Origin: Takakia lepidozioides | Lineage: Eukaryota; Streptophyta; Takakiopsida; Takakiales; Takakiaceae | Assembly: GCA_030704615.1 (NCBI GenBank) | Contig: CM060732.1 | Location: 68,553,053 to 68,617,052, forward strand | Length of the DNA: 64,000 nt | Direction: 5' to 3' | Part shown: piece by piece, positions 1-11,171 of the stretch | How the letters are laid out: each line of letters opens with the position of its first letter | Numbering within the stretch: position 1 is the first letter of the stretch | The notes under the pieces: generated by a model | The model's input: only the letters and a program-made list of their open reading frames with translations | What the model was told of the DNA's origin: nothing | Databases searched by the model: none | Made by a program: the position numbers and the translations under genes

Positions 1-665
1 TTTCTGACCCCTCTGTCCTTCATTGTTTTTCTTACGTTTGCTACATTATCCCACCTGCCAGCCACAGCATAGATGTTTGACAGCAGCACATACACGGCAG
101 CGTTTTGTGGTTGCCACTTGAGAGAGCACAGTCTGCAACCCGTTCAGCCAGCTCCACATTGCCATAAATTCTGCAGGCACCAAGCAAGGCCCCCATACAG
201 CAGCACCTGGTTCAAATGGCATGCCGTGAATAAACTCCTCTGCCTCATCCAAATGCCCTGCACGGCCAAAGAAGGTCAACTATGCAGCCATAGTGTTGTT
301 CTGTTGGTGTGATGCCATAATCTCGACTCATGGAATGGAAGATAGCCTTCATCCACTAGGCCCATATGGCTGCATGCAGATAGAACACCAATAAATGTGA
401 CAATGTCTGGAGGCACTCCTTCCGATTGCATTTGGTCAAAGGTGTGGCCAGCCTCCTTACCATGCCCATGCTGGGCATTTCCACCAATCATCACGTTCCA
501 TGAGACGACATCTCGATTAATAATCCACACTTGGAATACATCTCCACAAGTACACGCAAACATCTGACTCAAATCCAGATCGCAGGAAGTAGGCAGGCAC
601 TCGCTTGCCCTCGTCCAGGGCAGCTATGCTGGTACATGCAGTGAGGATGCTTATGAAAGTGACCT
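1..665 (-). pseudogene. PPR protein (PLS class) 3' end, broken
   Basis: Read on the minus strand, 665 down to 1 gives a PLS-type pentatricopeptide repeat tract: an L-like repeat (VTFISILTACTSIAALDEGK, about 665-600), a P/S repeat with RDVVSWNVMIGG (about 500), then VTFIGVLSACSHMGLVDEG, and an E-type tail starting FGRAGHLDEAEEFIHGMPFE (about 275-220). The pieces lie in different frames, joined near 560, 280 and 150, so the reading frame is lost at least three times. PPR proteins of this class bind organellar transcripts, usually for C-to-U editing. The sequence runs off the left edge, so a DYW domain beyond base 1 cannot be excluded. Family assignment is secure; activity is very unlikely. Confidence 0.8.
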
Positions 666-1026
666 TGTCTCGGGACCTACAAGAAGAAGAAACTCATGGA
701 GAATCTATGGTGTGAACTCGGGTTCAGGTGCTATTTTGACACTGATATGGTTAGAACCTGACCTGAAGGCCTGCAGTCCTATATGTGGAAACCTATACAC
801 AGCTTTTTGATAAACACGCAAATGCCATCGCTCCATTCTTAGTCAAATTCAGATTAGAAAGACAAGTTTGTACCAATAGCCACATCACCGTACCTGATTT
901 AAGTTCAAAAAGCATAATGGATCTACCCGTTCTCCTTCCCTGGATTGGCATCTGAAGCCCTGAACATTGGCACTGCAGTTGGCCAAGCTCATCAACATTT
1001 CAAAATTTATATTACTGAAAGCCAAT

Positions 1027-2231
1027 CTAGGCTGTATCTTTTTCTGATGATGATGTGGTGGTGGCTGGAGCCTCTGCCTTAGGTGCCTCTACTGGTGTGG
1101 CCTCAGTGTGGGAGCCCTGGACTTCTGCCTGGAACTCATTTGTAGAAGTTTTAACCTCTGATTCAAACTCCTTAGCTGCCTGCAAGCAATCGACACCATG
1201 TTTCCACATTCAATGTCCAATCAAGAGGTTATACTAGCCTTCACTCCCTCCGAACCATACTACTGTTGAGTGTTCTGCCCATGGAATGGTATCTCATCAG
1301 ACCAAGTGCATAGACAAGGACCAATCCCCTCCCAAGTAGCGGGAGGGAGCACCAACATATTGCAGCCTATGTCATTTGACGGTGGTCACGAACTACTCTT
1401 TCCCCATGACAACATGTACCATATTGCCCAACCAAATAGAACCGGCATGTCAAACCAATCCTTTACCCTTTTTAAGCATGGCATCGAGATCTACAATACC
1501 ACTCAGAGGGACTATTTACCTCCTGGAAGCTCTTTACAGTTTTTCCAAGTGACTTGCCAAGCTCTGGCAGCTTTTTGGGGCCAAACACAAGGGCCACCAC
1601 TCCTGCAATCACCACAAGCTCTGGTACTCCAAGACCAAACAGTCCCCGAACCACCAAGGCTCCCCTCTTTCGGCTGTGAACTGGCCTTGGGGCTGCTGCT
1701 ACAAGGCAATCTTTCCCTTCAATAAACACCAGACTAGAGCTTGAGGCATGCACTCCTGCACCAATCCACCAGCATGGAGTTTTGAGTGGTGTCGTTTCTC
1801 TGATAAAATTGTCTTAAAATATTTCAGAAAGTTCCAGTAAAAAGGGCCCCTGTGTTCATACTTTTGAGCAACTACAGCAGAATTCGCCAAAAACTGACTG
1901 ATTTTAGGGATGACGATTCACCTCCCACAAAAGGGTTCAGTTTTCGATCAAAACTTCACTCCCGTGCCTCTCATTAGTATTGGAGGAGGAAACATGATAT
2001 TTGGCCTATGCTTTATGAAGTCCAGTAACAGATTGAAACTTACGGAACGGCTTGCAGAAAAAGAGAGAGATGCAAAACCTGAGGTGAGGAAGGGGCTGGA
2101 AACGGTCACCCTTGCTAAAGATCTCAGCTCGACTCCTGAAGACGCTGGAGAGATAGCCCGTGCTGTTGCGACGCATGACTTCCTCACAGCCGTCAGTTGA
2201 GATGCACAAACTGATGCGCCTGCTGCCATTT
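1027..2231 (-). CDS. TATA: Thylakoid twin-arginine translocase subunit TatA/Tha4 (spliced)
   Basis: Small single-span subunit that oligomerises to form the pore of the thylakoid cpTat (delta-pH) pathway. The diagnostic exon ends at 1520 (from about 1757). It encodes an end-of-transit-peptide stretch, then GLFGLGVPELVVIAGVVALV (membrane helix) and FGPKKLPELGKSLGKTVKSF (hinge plus amphipathic helix). The last exon, 1179-1027, continues in phase with AAKEFESEV and an acidic Ser/Thr-rich tail to a TAG stop. The intron 1519-1180 has GTAAAT/TTGCAG ends. A likely transit-peptide exon starts at ATG 2231 (MAAGASVCASQL...) and ends near 2060 at a GTAAGT donor. With the best acceptor (about 1757) its phase does not match by one base, so that junction is unresolved. 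Length and C-terminus fit plant TatA. Confidence 0.85.
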
Positions 2232-2299
2232 TCCTCTTCCTCTGTATATGACCTCGTTCGTTTGTGTCAATGAGAGATAAACCTGCTGTGCCCAACTAT

Positions 2300-3170
2300 T
2301 TATCTTTATAGAACCTTACTTCTAACAGCTTTAACACAGACACGCCCAATAAAGGGAGGATGCACCAGGCAATCTGCCCACTAAAACATTCAAGAGAAGA
2401 GGCAGCACAGCACGGCAAAGCACAGCGCAGTGCAGCACAAGCAGTGTATGAGCCCAGGTTGAGGTCTGCCTCGGATCAAAGCACTTACACAGTGTACACC
2501 CTGTAATCAAGCACGCCCAAGTGGCAGTCAAGATAGAACCACCTTTTGTGCCAAAACATATCCAGTAGGCAACCTACCATAATTCTAATTCTATTTTCTT
2601 AAGGTGAAAAGCGCAGGGAAGAGTTGGGTTTGCACTCTAAGCACCATCTAAACACCATCTAAGCACCATTTAAACCTGGGCAGATGTTTGTTGTGTACTT
2701 ATTTCATTCCTTGTCTGGGTCGTCCACATCCCACTCGGTTTGGGAAAGATTGAAGCCTAAAAGCTGGCGTTTTTATTTGGTTATATTGCTTGCTTCTGTT
2801 TCTAGATTGAGCTCAAGTGTGCTTTTCCACTGCTGGATTAACCAATCTGCTGGATTGACATGTCCATCTGCTTACAAGCATGTAGCTGTGGGAGCAGCCA
2901 TGGCGTGGATAAGGGGAGGTCGCTTCCGAGAGAAATCACTGCAGCACGGGTGTGGCAAGGTCTTGAAAATCTCCACTATGTACTTCATAGCCTCTCCTTA
3001 ATTTCTCTGCAATGGGTTTTATACCTGTATTTGTTTTCTCACTGTGTTTGAGGGGAGGGGGCAGTGTCAGCAGGGCTGGAGCAAGCGCAAGCGCGGGCAT
3101 GGAAGACGTTAGTGCGGCAGCACCATATGCAATTTGGTGAGATTCGCAGGAGAAGAGCATGGCAGGTAGG
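2300..3170. other. No confident gene; possible 5' region of the RFC3-like gene
   Basis: 2390-2450 is low-complexity CAGCACA-type sequence and 2637-2675 contains short repeats of CACCATCTAA type. A short open stretch with an ATG at 2900 (MAWIRGGRFREK) and another starting ATGCAATTTGG near 3128 ending at a GTAGGA donor could be first exons of the downstream plus-strand gene, but neither joins convincingly. The overlapping minus-strand open frame 2936-3766 runs across the exons of the plus-strand gene and shows no family motifs. Confidence 0.3.
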
Positions 3171-3175
3171 ACCCC

Positions 3176-4930
3176 GTGCCAAGCAACCAAGCCCTTGAAC
3201 GCATGTGGGCTAGACTTTTGAAGTGTGGAGAGGGCGGAGGATGTGGAGATGTTGAAGGTGGGGGTTGTGGCCGGTGGATGAACCAGGTTTGGAGCACTCC
3301 AGAGCGTCGGAGAGACAGTCTCAACATAGAGCGTTCTCTTCCAGATTTTGAAGAGCTTGATAAAGGTAAGCATGCTTTTGAGGCATAACAAGGAAGGCAG
3401 AGGCTGCTGCTCCTGGACTAGCTTCCGGAGCTTATTGCTCTTTCTTATGCCCTTTTTCTTATGTATGTGCAGATGAGTTACGAACATTTCTGGATCTTGA
3501 GCTGGAGAGCGATTTTGACTTTGAAATGTGTAAGTGACTTTTTTCCTGTGTTGTTTAGTAGTTGTGCGTGAATGCAGCAGGTTTTCCTGTTGTCCTCTTG
3601 GGTATCCGATTGATGCTCCAGAACTAGCAGCATTGAAAGATGATAATTGGTCTGAAGGTGTGTGTGTGTGCACCAGAGGTTTAGGGTTTAGATGTTCTGA
3701 ATGTACGTTTGTGTGGTCAAGTTCATCTTGGTCTGCCTTCGACGGGCCTTGCATTTTGGGAGCCACTTCGGATGTGCTCCAGTCTTTGCAAACTTAGGTG
3801 ATGGGAGGGCTATTCGGGCAGTGTTTCTGGGCTTAGCATCTAAAGGTGGAGCCCCATTTGAGAACGTTCTGGCATGGGGCATCCAAATGTGGGCTTCGAT
3901 TGGCCGGATAAAACGTTTTAGCAACAGCAGAGGAGTAGGAGAAAAGTAAGGAAGCAGCCATGTGGATTGGGGGGACTCACGGTTTCTTTCTTTCTGGGTC
4001 ACTTGGATCTTGCAAGGCAGCGCGCCATTATGAGATCATGTTCCTGATTCATGAAGACTTCTTTGAGGATGTCCAAACAGTCATTAAAAAGGTTCAAGGT
4101 ATTTTGTGCATCCTTCATGTCATCATTTCTTCAACCACATGACTCTTACCCTGCCTCTTTTAATTCCTTGAGCTGGTAGAGCTTGGCAAGATAGGGAAGG
4201 CAAGCGGACACGAGTAATAAGGGCGTATATCCTTTAACTAACAGCATTGCAATGGAAAAGTCTTACAAGCTGGCTATCATCATGTGCGATCAAACGTGCT
4301 GCTCTTGCTGACATAGAGACCTAAGTGTGGGATCTCTCAGATTCATCTTTTCTGATATTGGCATTACTGTTCCTCTCGTGTTACCTGATTCTGGTGTTCT
4401 ATATGGCCGCTCAGGCTACTTTACTGCATGGGTGGGATCTCTCAGATTCATCTTTTCTGATATTGGCATTACTGTTCCTCTCGTGTTACCTGATTCTGGT
4501 GTTCTATATGGCCGCTCAGGCTACTTTACTGCATGGCAGTAAGAGTGGAGGGGTTGACATCTTGTGTTGTGAGTTTTGTGGTGCAGACTTCATTGCAGAA
4601 AAGAAAGGAAAAGTCTGGAGGTTGAATGACTGGGGTTTAAGGCGTCTTTGTTATAAAATCAAGAAGGCAAACAAAGCCTACTATGTGCTAATGAACATAG
4701 AAATCAGCTCACAGGCTATCAACCAGCTTAATACCTTGCTCGAGAAGGATGAGCGAGTGATTCGGCACATGTGTATTACCCAAAAGGAAGCCATCACAGC
4801 AGCCTGTGAACCTCCTCCTGAATATTTCCCTGAGGCTGACCCTGGCAGCGACAAGGACAATGACGACTCTGAAAAGGAGGAAGAGGAAGAGGAGGAAGAA
4901 GACCCAGTGCTTCAAGAACAATCAAGTTGA
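3176..4930 (+). CDS. RFC3: RFC3-like organellar ribosomal protein S6 family gene (spliced)
   Basis: bS6-family protein most like Arabidopsis REGULATOR OF FATTY-ACID COMPOSITION 3, a plastid protein. Two exons are secure and in phase: 4021-4098 encodes RHYEIMFLIHEDFFEDVQ and 4587-4930 encodes DFIAEKKGKVWRLNDWGLRR then CYKIKKANKAYYVLMNIEIS, completing the S6 ferredoxin-like fold. An acidic tail (DPGSDKDNDDSEKEEEEEE) ends at TGA 4930; such acidic tails occur in the RFC3 group. Upstream exons that fit by phase are one ending at 3365 (SLPDFEELDK), 3475-3526 (DELRTFLDLELESDFDFE) and about 3580-3657 (YPIDAPELAALKDDNWSE). The true start exon is not identified. A plastid role is inferred from the family. 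Confidence 0.75.
4327..4536. repeat. Exact tandem duplication, 105-bp unit, two copies
   Basis: The 105 bases starting GTGGGATCTCTCAG at 4327 are repeated immediately at 4432-4536 without differences that I can see. It lies in the last intron of the RFC3-like gene, just before the acceptor at 4586. The unit length is a multiple of three and contains no stop in one frame, so it makes a spurious 35-residue hydrophobic repeat; the intron position argues that this is not translated. Confidence 0.9.
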
Positions 4931-5218
4931 AGTTCAGGTTGAGGCTTTGGTTCAAATCCATTATTGTTCTACATTGGTTTCGAAATTTCTCGTGCTTCAG
5001 AAACTTGAGTCTTACTGACATATCAGATCCAGCCCTCTGTCTGTGTTCATTTCCATCGAGTTTGGTTGCTTCTCTAGTTGGTCCTGTTTAATGGGTACTG
5101 TGACTTCCTTCAACGCACTCCCGTTGCCTTCCAAACCATGAAGGCCATTCTGAACCCCCACATATCTCCGGAGCTCATAAGCAGAGCAGCCTTGTCGCAT
5201 CCTCACAGAGAAGCGGGG

Positions 5219-5405
5219 TCATGCCAGAACATCATCACAGTCATCCTCAGAGCCAGAGGGCATCTGCTCAGAGTGCCAGTCATCCAAAGGTGCCAGATCC
5301 TCTGTGAGAAGTAGCAGTGCAATCACTACGCCAGGGATCAAGCCCACCAACAGAAACCCCCACCACCTTGCCACAAGTGGGTCCAGCATATGCCCATTGC
5401 AGAAC
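5219..5405 (-). CDS. Possible terminal exon of an unidentified single-span membrane protein
   Basis: On the minus strand a good acceptor (TATTATTCCAG, ending at 5406) precedes an open exon to a TGA at 5219. It encodes FCNGHMLDPLVARWW, a hydrophobic helix GFLLVGLIPGVVIALLLL, then the acidic end TEDLAPLDDWHSEQ...DDCDDVLA. I do not recognise the family. Upstream exons would lie to the right, where a truncated LINE now sits 28 bases from the acceptor; no further exon was identified. Could be a chance open frame. Confidence 0.35.
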
Positions 5406-5433
5406 CTGGAATAATATTCTATAAACTGTGAGG

Positions 5434-6449
5434 GTGGTGCAGTGGTGGCATTCAACGACAGAGGAGAGGGAGGAAGTGATCTTAAGTGGCAGTGGGGTAG
5501 CCAAGAGATTGCAGTCCTCTCTTCCTACACATACCTGGGCGTTGAGTTTTCCTCCAACTGTAACTGGGATGCACATATCCAGAAAGTTGTTCAAACTGGC
5601 AAGGGCAAAGCGCTGAGTCTCACTAAATTTTTCCACTGCAGAGGGATTAACTCTGAGGTCAAGAAAACCTTGCTTTGCTGCGTTATTAGACCTGCCCTTG
5701 GAGTACGGATCTGCTATATGGGTTGATAACTCCAACCAGGCTAAGTCTCTAGAATCCATTCAAGTGGGGGTGCTTAAGGAGTGCATGTCAGCATGCTCCA
5801 AAACAGCCAATATGGTCGTGGGGTGAGTTTGGCGTCCCTTCCTTGAGCTCCCCATGAGATGAATTCAATGTCAGATGGTGGGGTCAGTTGCAACACATGT
5901 CCAACACCAGATACCCTAAGTTAATAGACTCTATATCTTGGAAACAGGACTGCCCTGTCAAACAAGCTAAGTCCTGGCAGAAGAGAGTAGAAGAGATTCT
6001 CAAGGATCTGAATCTGGACCCGCAAGTCTTGACCTTGCTGGATAAATCTGACTTAAGAGACTATAGTGTCCAAAGCCATGTCTGTTACCAGAAAATTGTC
6101 TGATGCAAATGAAGTTAGGCAGAAAACTTTCCTCAACTCTCCTCAAAATCTATCAAGAGAATTGTGCCTGTACCTCCGTTTACCAACTTTGTTAGTCTCG
6201 AGGTTTAGCTAAAAGCCCAGGCCCTTCTGAGGCCTAGTTTTTGGGCAAATCACACACAGCAGATTGATGCTTGTGTGAAGGGATTTCTAGAGGATATCTG
6301 GAAAACCCGAATCAATTCTATGTATAAAGGTAAGTCTTACTACCAATGTCTGCCCCTGACAGAGGTAGGTTCTGTCCCTTTGGTTTCCGCTCAAACTGGG
6401 CGCGGAGTCAATGGCCATAAGGCTACGGCAAACAACGTCTTATGAGTAC
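5434..6449 (+). mobile_element. 5'-truncated LINE insertion (RT C-terminal part) with 18-bp TSD
   Basis: The segment encodes the C-terminal part of the LINE ORF2 found full-length at 27.4-32.3 kb: VVAFNDRGEGGSDLKWQWGS, then YTYLGVEFSSNCNWDAH, the stretch around PKLIDSISWKQD, and the end ...GVNGHKATANNVL-like at 6420-6440. It has several frameshifts and stops and an internal gap near 6130-6150. It is bounded by identical 18-bp copies of ATTCTATAAACTGTGAGG at 5416-5433 and 6450-6467, a target-site duplication. The 3' end is GGCAAACAACGTCTTATGAG plus TAC with no poly(A). Confidence 0.93.
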
Positions 6450-6467
6450 ATTCTATAAACTGTGAGG

Positions 6468-7336
6468 ACATCCAGAGAGAGAGTAGGGAAGAGAGGGAGC
6501 AACATCACACTTGTCTCTGCTTAGGCAACATATCAAAAGGCAGCATGAATATGAGAAGCTTCAGATCACATAGTGGTTGTAGGGAATAACCATACTGATA
6601 GCAGACTCCATAAAATGTAGTTTGTTGTGTGGGATTGAATATCATACCCAGCACGTATGCTTATCATTGTGATCCCCACCTTTCCTGACATGCAGAACAG
6701 GCTGGAGGATATTGCAGATGCTGACTTAGACTGGCCTTCAATCTCATGTGTTGTCTTACTGTTGTTCGAGTTGGATCAAGTCAAAAATTCCGTCTATCAG
6801 GAGATTGACATGCCGCTGGACCGGTGTGTAGCCCTGTCTCATGGGTGCGATGTTGATGCATGGATATGCCATTTCACTCCAAAGGGAGACACACCATGGT
6901 TGGCAAAACATGAAGACCTACCTAATCAAATATAAGCATTTGTTCTTTGGGGGATTGACAAGATTGCACATGACACTAGATTTCCCAGACTTATGTATAA
7001 AGATTACCTGTCGTACAATGAGTATGCATTCCACCCTAGCTTCATAGGGAGCCCTGATTATCTTGTGTAACAAAAACTTCTGAAACAAAACTCCAAGCAA
7101 TTGGTCAACTTTGATGTGTACTCCCTCTACACTGAAGACTCTAATTTCAAGTCAGCTGGTTGAGCGGGATTTCTAGGATCTAAGAACTTTGCTTGATTTC
7201 AGCAAAGAAGCTTTGAAAAAGGAAATCTTTTAGAGTTCGACTTTGGTACCTATATTCAATGTTGGGCCTGACTGTTGCAGTAAATGGAAATTTTTTGCTT
7301 ACAGCAGGTGTTGAATGCAGAGTGTTGTTCTAATGT
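6468..7336 (+). other. Unidentified protein-like stretch, frame-broken
   Basis: 6657-6935 is open on the plus strand and reads like real protein (QNRLEDIADADLDWPSIS, ending in KGDTPWLAKHEDLPNQ). After one frame change near 6935 it continues with FFGGIDKIAHDTRFPRLMY and SYNEYAFHPSFIGSPDYL before stops at about 7068. The coherence across a frameshift suggests a decayed exon or transposon fragment. I do not recognise the family. 7100-7336 shows nothing more. Confidence 0.3.
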
Positions 7337-7540
7337 ATGTCCCTGCAGTGTATCCAGTTTCACTTTCTTGCATTTCAGACACATCATCTCATGCAGTGCC
7401 CCATCTCCTCGGAAGATAGAGGACAAATCTTACTATGGGTTATTTATTACCCACATCTAAAAGGATATGAGGTTGCACTCCATGTACATCACAAAGACTA
7501 TCATGATGAGTGCTACTTCATTTACCCAGCTCTTCCTCCA

Positions 7541-8645
7541 TCACCTCTCATGGAGATGGCCTTCAAAGTAGACCGGATTGCCGACATCAATCCAGCTGTG
7601 CCCTGTCCAGCTCCATCCATGATGCCATCTGGTTTCTTGCCTTCCTTTCACATCTGGTGGATATATGCAGGACCTCCCTATCACACCCATGCTGAGCATA
7701 TCCTGCGACCATGACATTCCCTGCGTTTGGTTCAAAAATACCATTGGACACCTTACATGATTCCTGCAAGCTAACACATGTGGGACACATTAACAAGGGT
7801 ATTCTCCAAATTCCGATACAGCAGAACTCCAGCTTCGATGATGTCACCATGGACCTCCAGGCCCTTCACATGCATTTAGCACACAGATGAGCGTGACTGT
7901 GTTGGGAGTCACCCCTTGCTGTTGCAATTGCAAATAGATCTCTAAAGCCTCCCTACCACACCCATACTGAGCATATCCTGCAATCATCGAGGTCCATGAA
8001 ACTACATCTCGTTCAGCCATGTGGTTGACCGGTTGATGTGCATCCCCACACTTTGTATATATGTCCCAGGCTGGCACACGCATTGAGAATGCAGGTGAAT
8101 GTGACCCTGTTGTGTATCACCCCATTATGTTGCATTCGCTCATACATCTCAAAAGCATCCCCAGCACACCCATGCTTGGCAGATCCTGCTTTCATCATAT
8201 ACCATGTATACATATCTTGTTAAGGCATTTTGTCAAACACTTGGCGTATATCCATCATGCTCCCGCACTTTGCATACATGTTGATAAGGTCATTAAGTAG
8301 AATATGTTTGGCTTGAATCCACTGTCAATAATGTGGGCGTGCGCTGCTTCCCCTCAGAGAGGCCTTTCATGTTGGTGCACTCCTGCAAGGGACAAACATA
8401 AGTGTTGGAGCAAACCCAAATACCTTGTTCGTTCAGAATGTGCAGCGCCTGTTAAGTCGTCCTGCCTTACATAGTGTCCTGACATCCCCACAAGGACCAG
8501 CAGACTTCTTATTGATTCCCTTTCTTCGTCGTCTTTCAAAAGCAGTGGTGAAGGTGGAGGTGCTACCCCGGCTGCCAGTGTGATCTGCACACATGACTGT
8601 GCCTGATTCAACCCCGCCATCCTGCATGACTTCAGACACTAGTAA
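7541..8645 (-). pseudogene. PPR protein pseudogene (PLS class)
   Basis: Minus-strand PPR repeats in several frames: near 8460 LCKAGRLN, near 8130 AFEMYERMQHNGVIHNRVTF and ILNACASLG, near 8010-7900 RDVVSWTSMIAGYAQYGCGR then EALEIYLQLQQQGVTPNTVT and VLNACEG, and near 7690 VMVAGYAQHGCDRE. Repeats are in the right order and spacing but at least four frame changes and internal stops interrupt them. The N-terminal end is near 8645. It is a different gene from the PPR remnant at the left edge. Organellar RNA-binding family; this copy is dead. Confidence 0.8.
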
Positions 8646-8845
8646 TAACAATTTACACTAAGCAATGACAAAATATATCAGAAACTTCCTAGACTCCATA
8701 CGAAAAACCTCTTTATAAGGACAGGCTTCTTATCTGATGACAGACTATCAAAGTCACCTACTTTAAGGATAGACTGGACCAATCCAATCTTTGCAAGTGG
8801 GTATCTTTCAGCCTTGGATCATCATAAAGAGAATACCTGTGGTAT

Positions 8846-10150
8846 TTGCTCCCTGAGCTCCATTGACTACATCAAATATCGAACCATCACCAGACTGCGC
8901 TTCATCCTGTACACACGGAGGGTGCTCAATCCACCTCCTTCCTACGCTCAGGCGCAAAATCTGGCGATTGCCGGACTTTTCTGTGGAAATGTGGGCAGCA
9001 GAGGACCCGTAGCTTCAACCACAGCCACACATAGACCAGGCTACAACCACCAAGCTCCACAATCAGCGCTTCAAACAACAAGACACAATTTTGAACATAA
9101 TGATTTCGGCATTACTGCCTAGTAACAAGCAGCCTGGTGACAAGTGTAAGTTACTATTGATCAATGCAACTTGCCTGCTTCACCCAGAAAAATCTCTGTT
9201 CTGCTTTCCGGTGGACTGAAAGAAGATTGCGTAACAATAGACAAAGCCTCACCTTCGGAGACCTGTTGTCCCAAAATTGTGAAGGATATGACATGACATC
9301 CAGCGAAATCCCTTCTAGTGATTGGCCTGCATACAAACACCACTTAAGACATCTTCATAACCTCCTAATTGAAGGTGCCCGGGGGAACTGTAGAGTAGGC
9401 CCACAAAAAAATTAAGCTCCCTCACTTTGTCTCTCTCTCTAATGCAATGAAAAAATGAGAAAAAAATGAGAAATTTCCAATGTTTCAGGGGTTGCTGAGG
9501 CTTCTACGATAGTTTTGCTTGCATGAGAAAAGAAGATACTAGGCACACAGTTTAAGAACTAAGAAAAGTAAGGCAGGAGATACATTCTGTACCTTTCTTC
9601 GGTTTCCCTGGATCTTGGGGAGACTTCACTATTATCACTTGCAAGGGTCTCACGCTCGGCACTGCCAAGCTGAATGTCCATGTCCGCTCCACAGCCTGGC
9701 CCCTTAATCTGCTGCATGACTTGAGGATTTCGGCTCATTCAGAAAACAGACCCTTTTGTATGGTCTCCCAGAAAGCGCAAGGGATATGCATAGCACGCTG
9801 CCATGAAAGTGACTTCAGGTCCTCCCTGGCTACAGTATCGATGGCTGTACACATTGGCCCAAAAATGACCTTGATGTCTTGGATGGGAGGGAGGACTCGG
9901 AATGCGTCTTTCCTCTTCAGAATGTACTCATGGTTTAAGAATTACGCTGGGCAGCTCCAAGGCTCGAATGGAAACATCCATCGACTTCAATCCTAGGTAC
10001 TTCCGTGAACATACTTCGCACTTAAGGTAGGTAATGGGTATACCATCTTGTCTGGTGATGGCTCCCTCGATCACCGTCGTGTGTTTTGGACAGGGTCTTG
10101 GTCAGTTCCTTGTGAATCCAGGAAAGAGAATCGAACTCCTGGGCTGCTAT
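8846..10150 (-). pseudogene. Unidentified spliced gene, probably damaged
   Basis: Several minus-strand stretches look like exons of one gene. About 10110-9970: VIEGAITRQDGIPITYLKCE then VCSRKYLGLKSMDVSIRALE, ending in a TGA. About 9935-9745: ILKRKDAFRVLPPIQDIKVI then FGPMCTAIDTVAREDLKSL, one frame away. About 9743-9597: MSRNPQVMQQIKGPGCGADM to a GTACAG donor. 9331-9258: SLEGISLDVMSYPSQFWDNR with a TATGCAG acceptor and GTGAGG donor. 8989-8846: KSGNRQILRLSVGRRWIEHP with a CACAG acceptor and GTATTC donor. No family is recognised. Frame changes near 9940 and 9745 suggest decay, unless short introns are missed. Confidence 0.4.
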
Positions 10151-11171
10151 GTGGGCCCCTTATCTTCAAGTGCTCAATCCGAGTATGCGCCTACATTCTA
10201 CTTCAGCTTCAGTTGCCCAGATTCACGTGTAGCCTGTCCAACCTGTTGAGGCTAGGACACCTCCGAGATTACGATGCTCCAGTACGCAGTAGCCTTGGCT
10301 ATGAATTGTCAACATGATGCCCTATGACTTTGACAAGTCACTGCACCGGGGTGGATCTTTGCAGAGTTTATCTGATCGTGCAACTTCTTTGTTGTTCAAA
10401 ACTGATGACTGGGCAGATGAAGGATGCTGGGTACACACATCTGATACGATTTGTATTGCCTGATTTGGACGAAGAGGATAGTGAGAAGCTGGCCATTGCT
10501 GTTTGTGCTCATGGGGACACCCATTGTGACACCTATCCGCATAATGAAGAACCTTCCTGTATGTGGTGACTGTCAGTGCCACTTTTAATCCACCTCAATG
10601 ATGATTGGGCAACCAGTTCTCCACTTATACGCTGTGTGGTTACAACTAACAGCTTTCTGTCTGGCTCCTCTTCACTGGACTGGCATGACAACCAAGGATG
10701 TTGTGAACAGTGTCCGGGAAATATTTTGAGTTGAACCAGCCAGTGGCCGCTCATTTTCAACACCAACCGGCTAAGTGGGTTGGGGGGTCGGCTGCTGCCC
10801 CTTAGTGGTAACTTCAGGGGGTCAATTTCCTACATATTGTTTTACAACCGGTAATATTCTTTTTTTTTTTGGTGTGTTCGGCTATAAATCCGGCCATTGT
10901 ACATATCAACCGGTTCATTTCCTGCAAATGAAAATTAAATTCGGCTGCATACAAATTCAACAAATGAACAACAATAAATAATCACAACCAATTTTAAGCA
11001 ATTCAAACAAGTGCAGAAAAGTATCCTTGGCGGGAGTTGAACCTGTCAATGCCCTCCACCAGTTGGAGGCCAAGGATCGAACCCTTATAAAATGCAAGGA
11101 CCTCAACCAAAAGTTGAAGGGCCTTGAATTTTAGAAGCGTTACCTATCTAAACAAACAAACAAACAAAAAT
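10151..11171. other. Intergenic, no gene recognised
   Basis: 10320-10570 is open on both strands for about 80 codons without a recognisable motif. 10858-10871 is a T run, and 11151-11170 is an AAAC microsatellite just downstream of the hAT transposase stop. Nothing else is supported. Confidence 0.4.

Noticed and set aside
2936-3766. 276-codon minus-strand open frame
   Set aside because: It lies across the exons and introns of the plus-strand RFC3-like gene, has no domain motif and low-complexity patches; treated as a shadow.
4325-4586. Hydrophobic duplicated peptide as an N-terminal extension of the S6 protein
   Set aside because: Splice phases place 4099-4586 in an intron, and the repeat is an exact DNA duplication without protein-family support.
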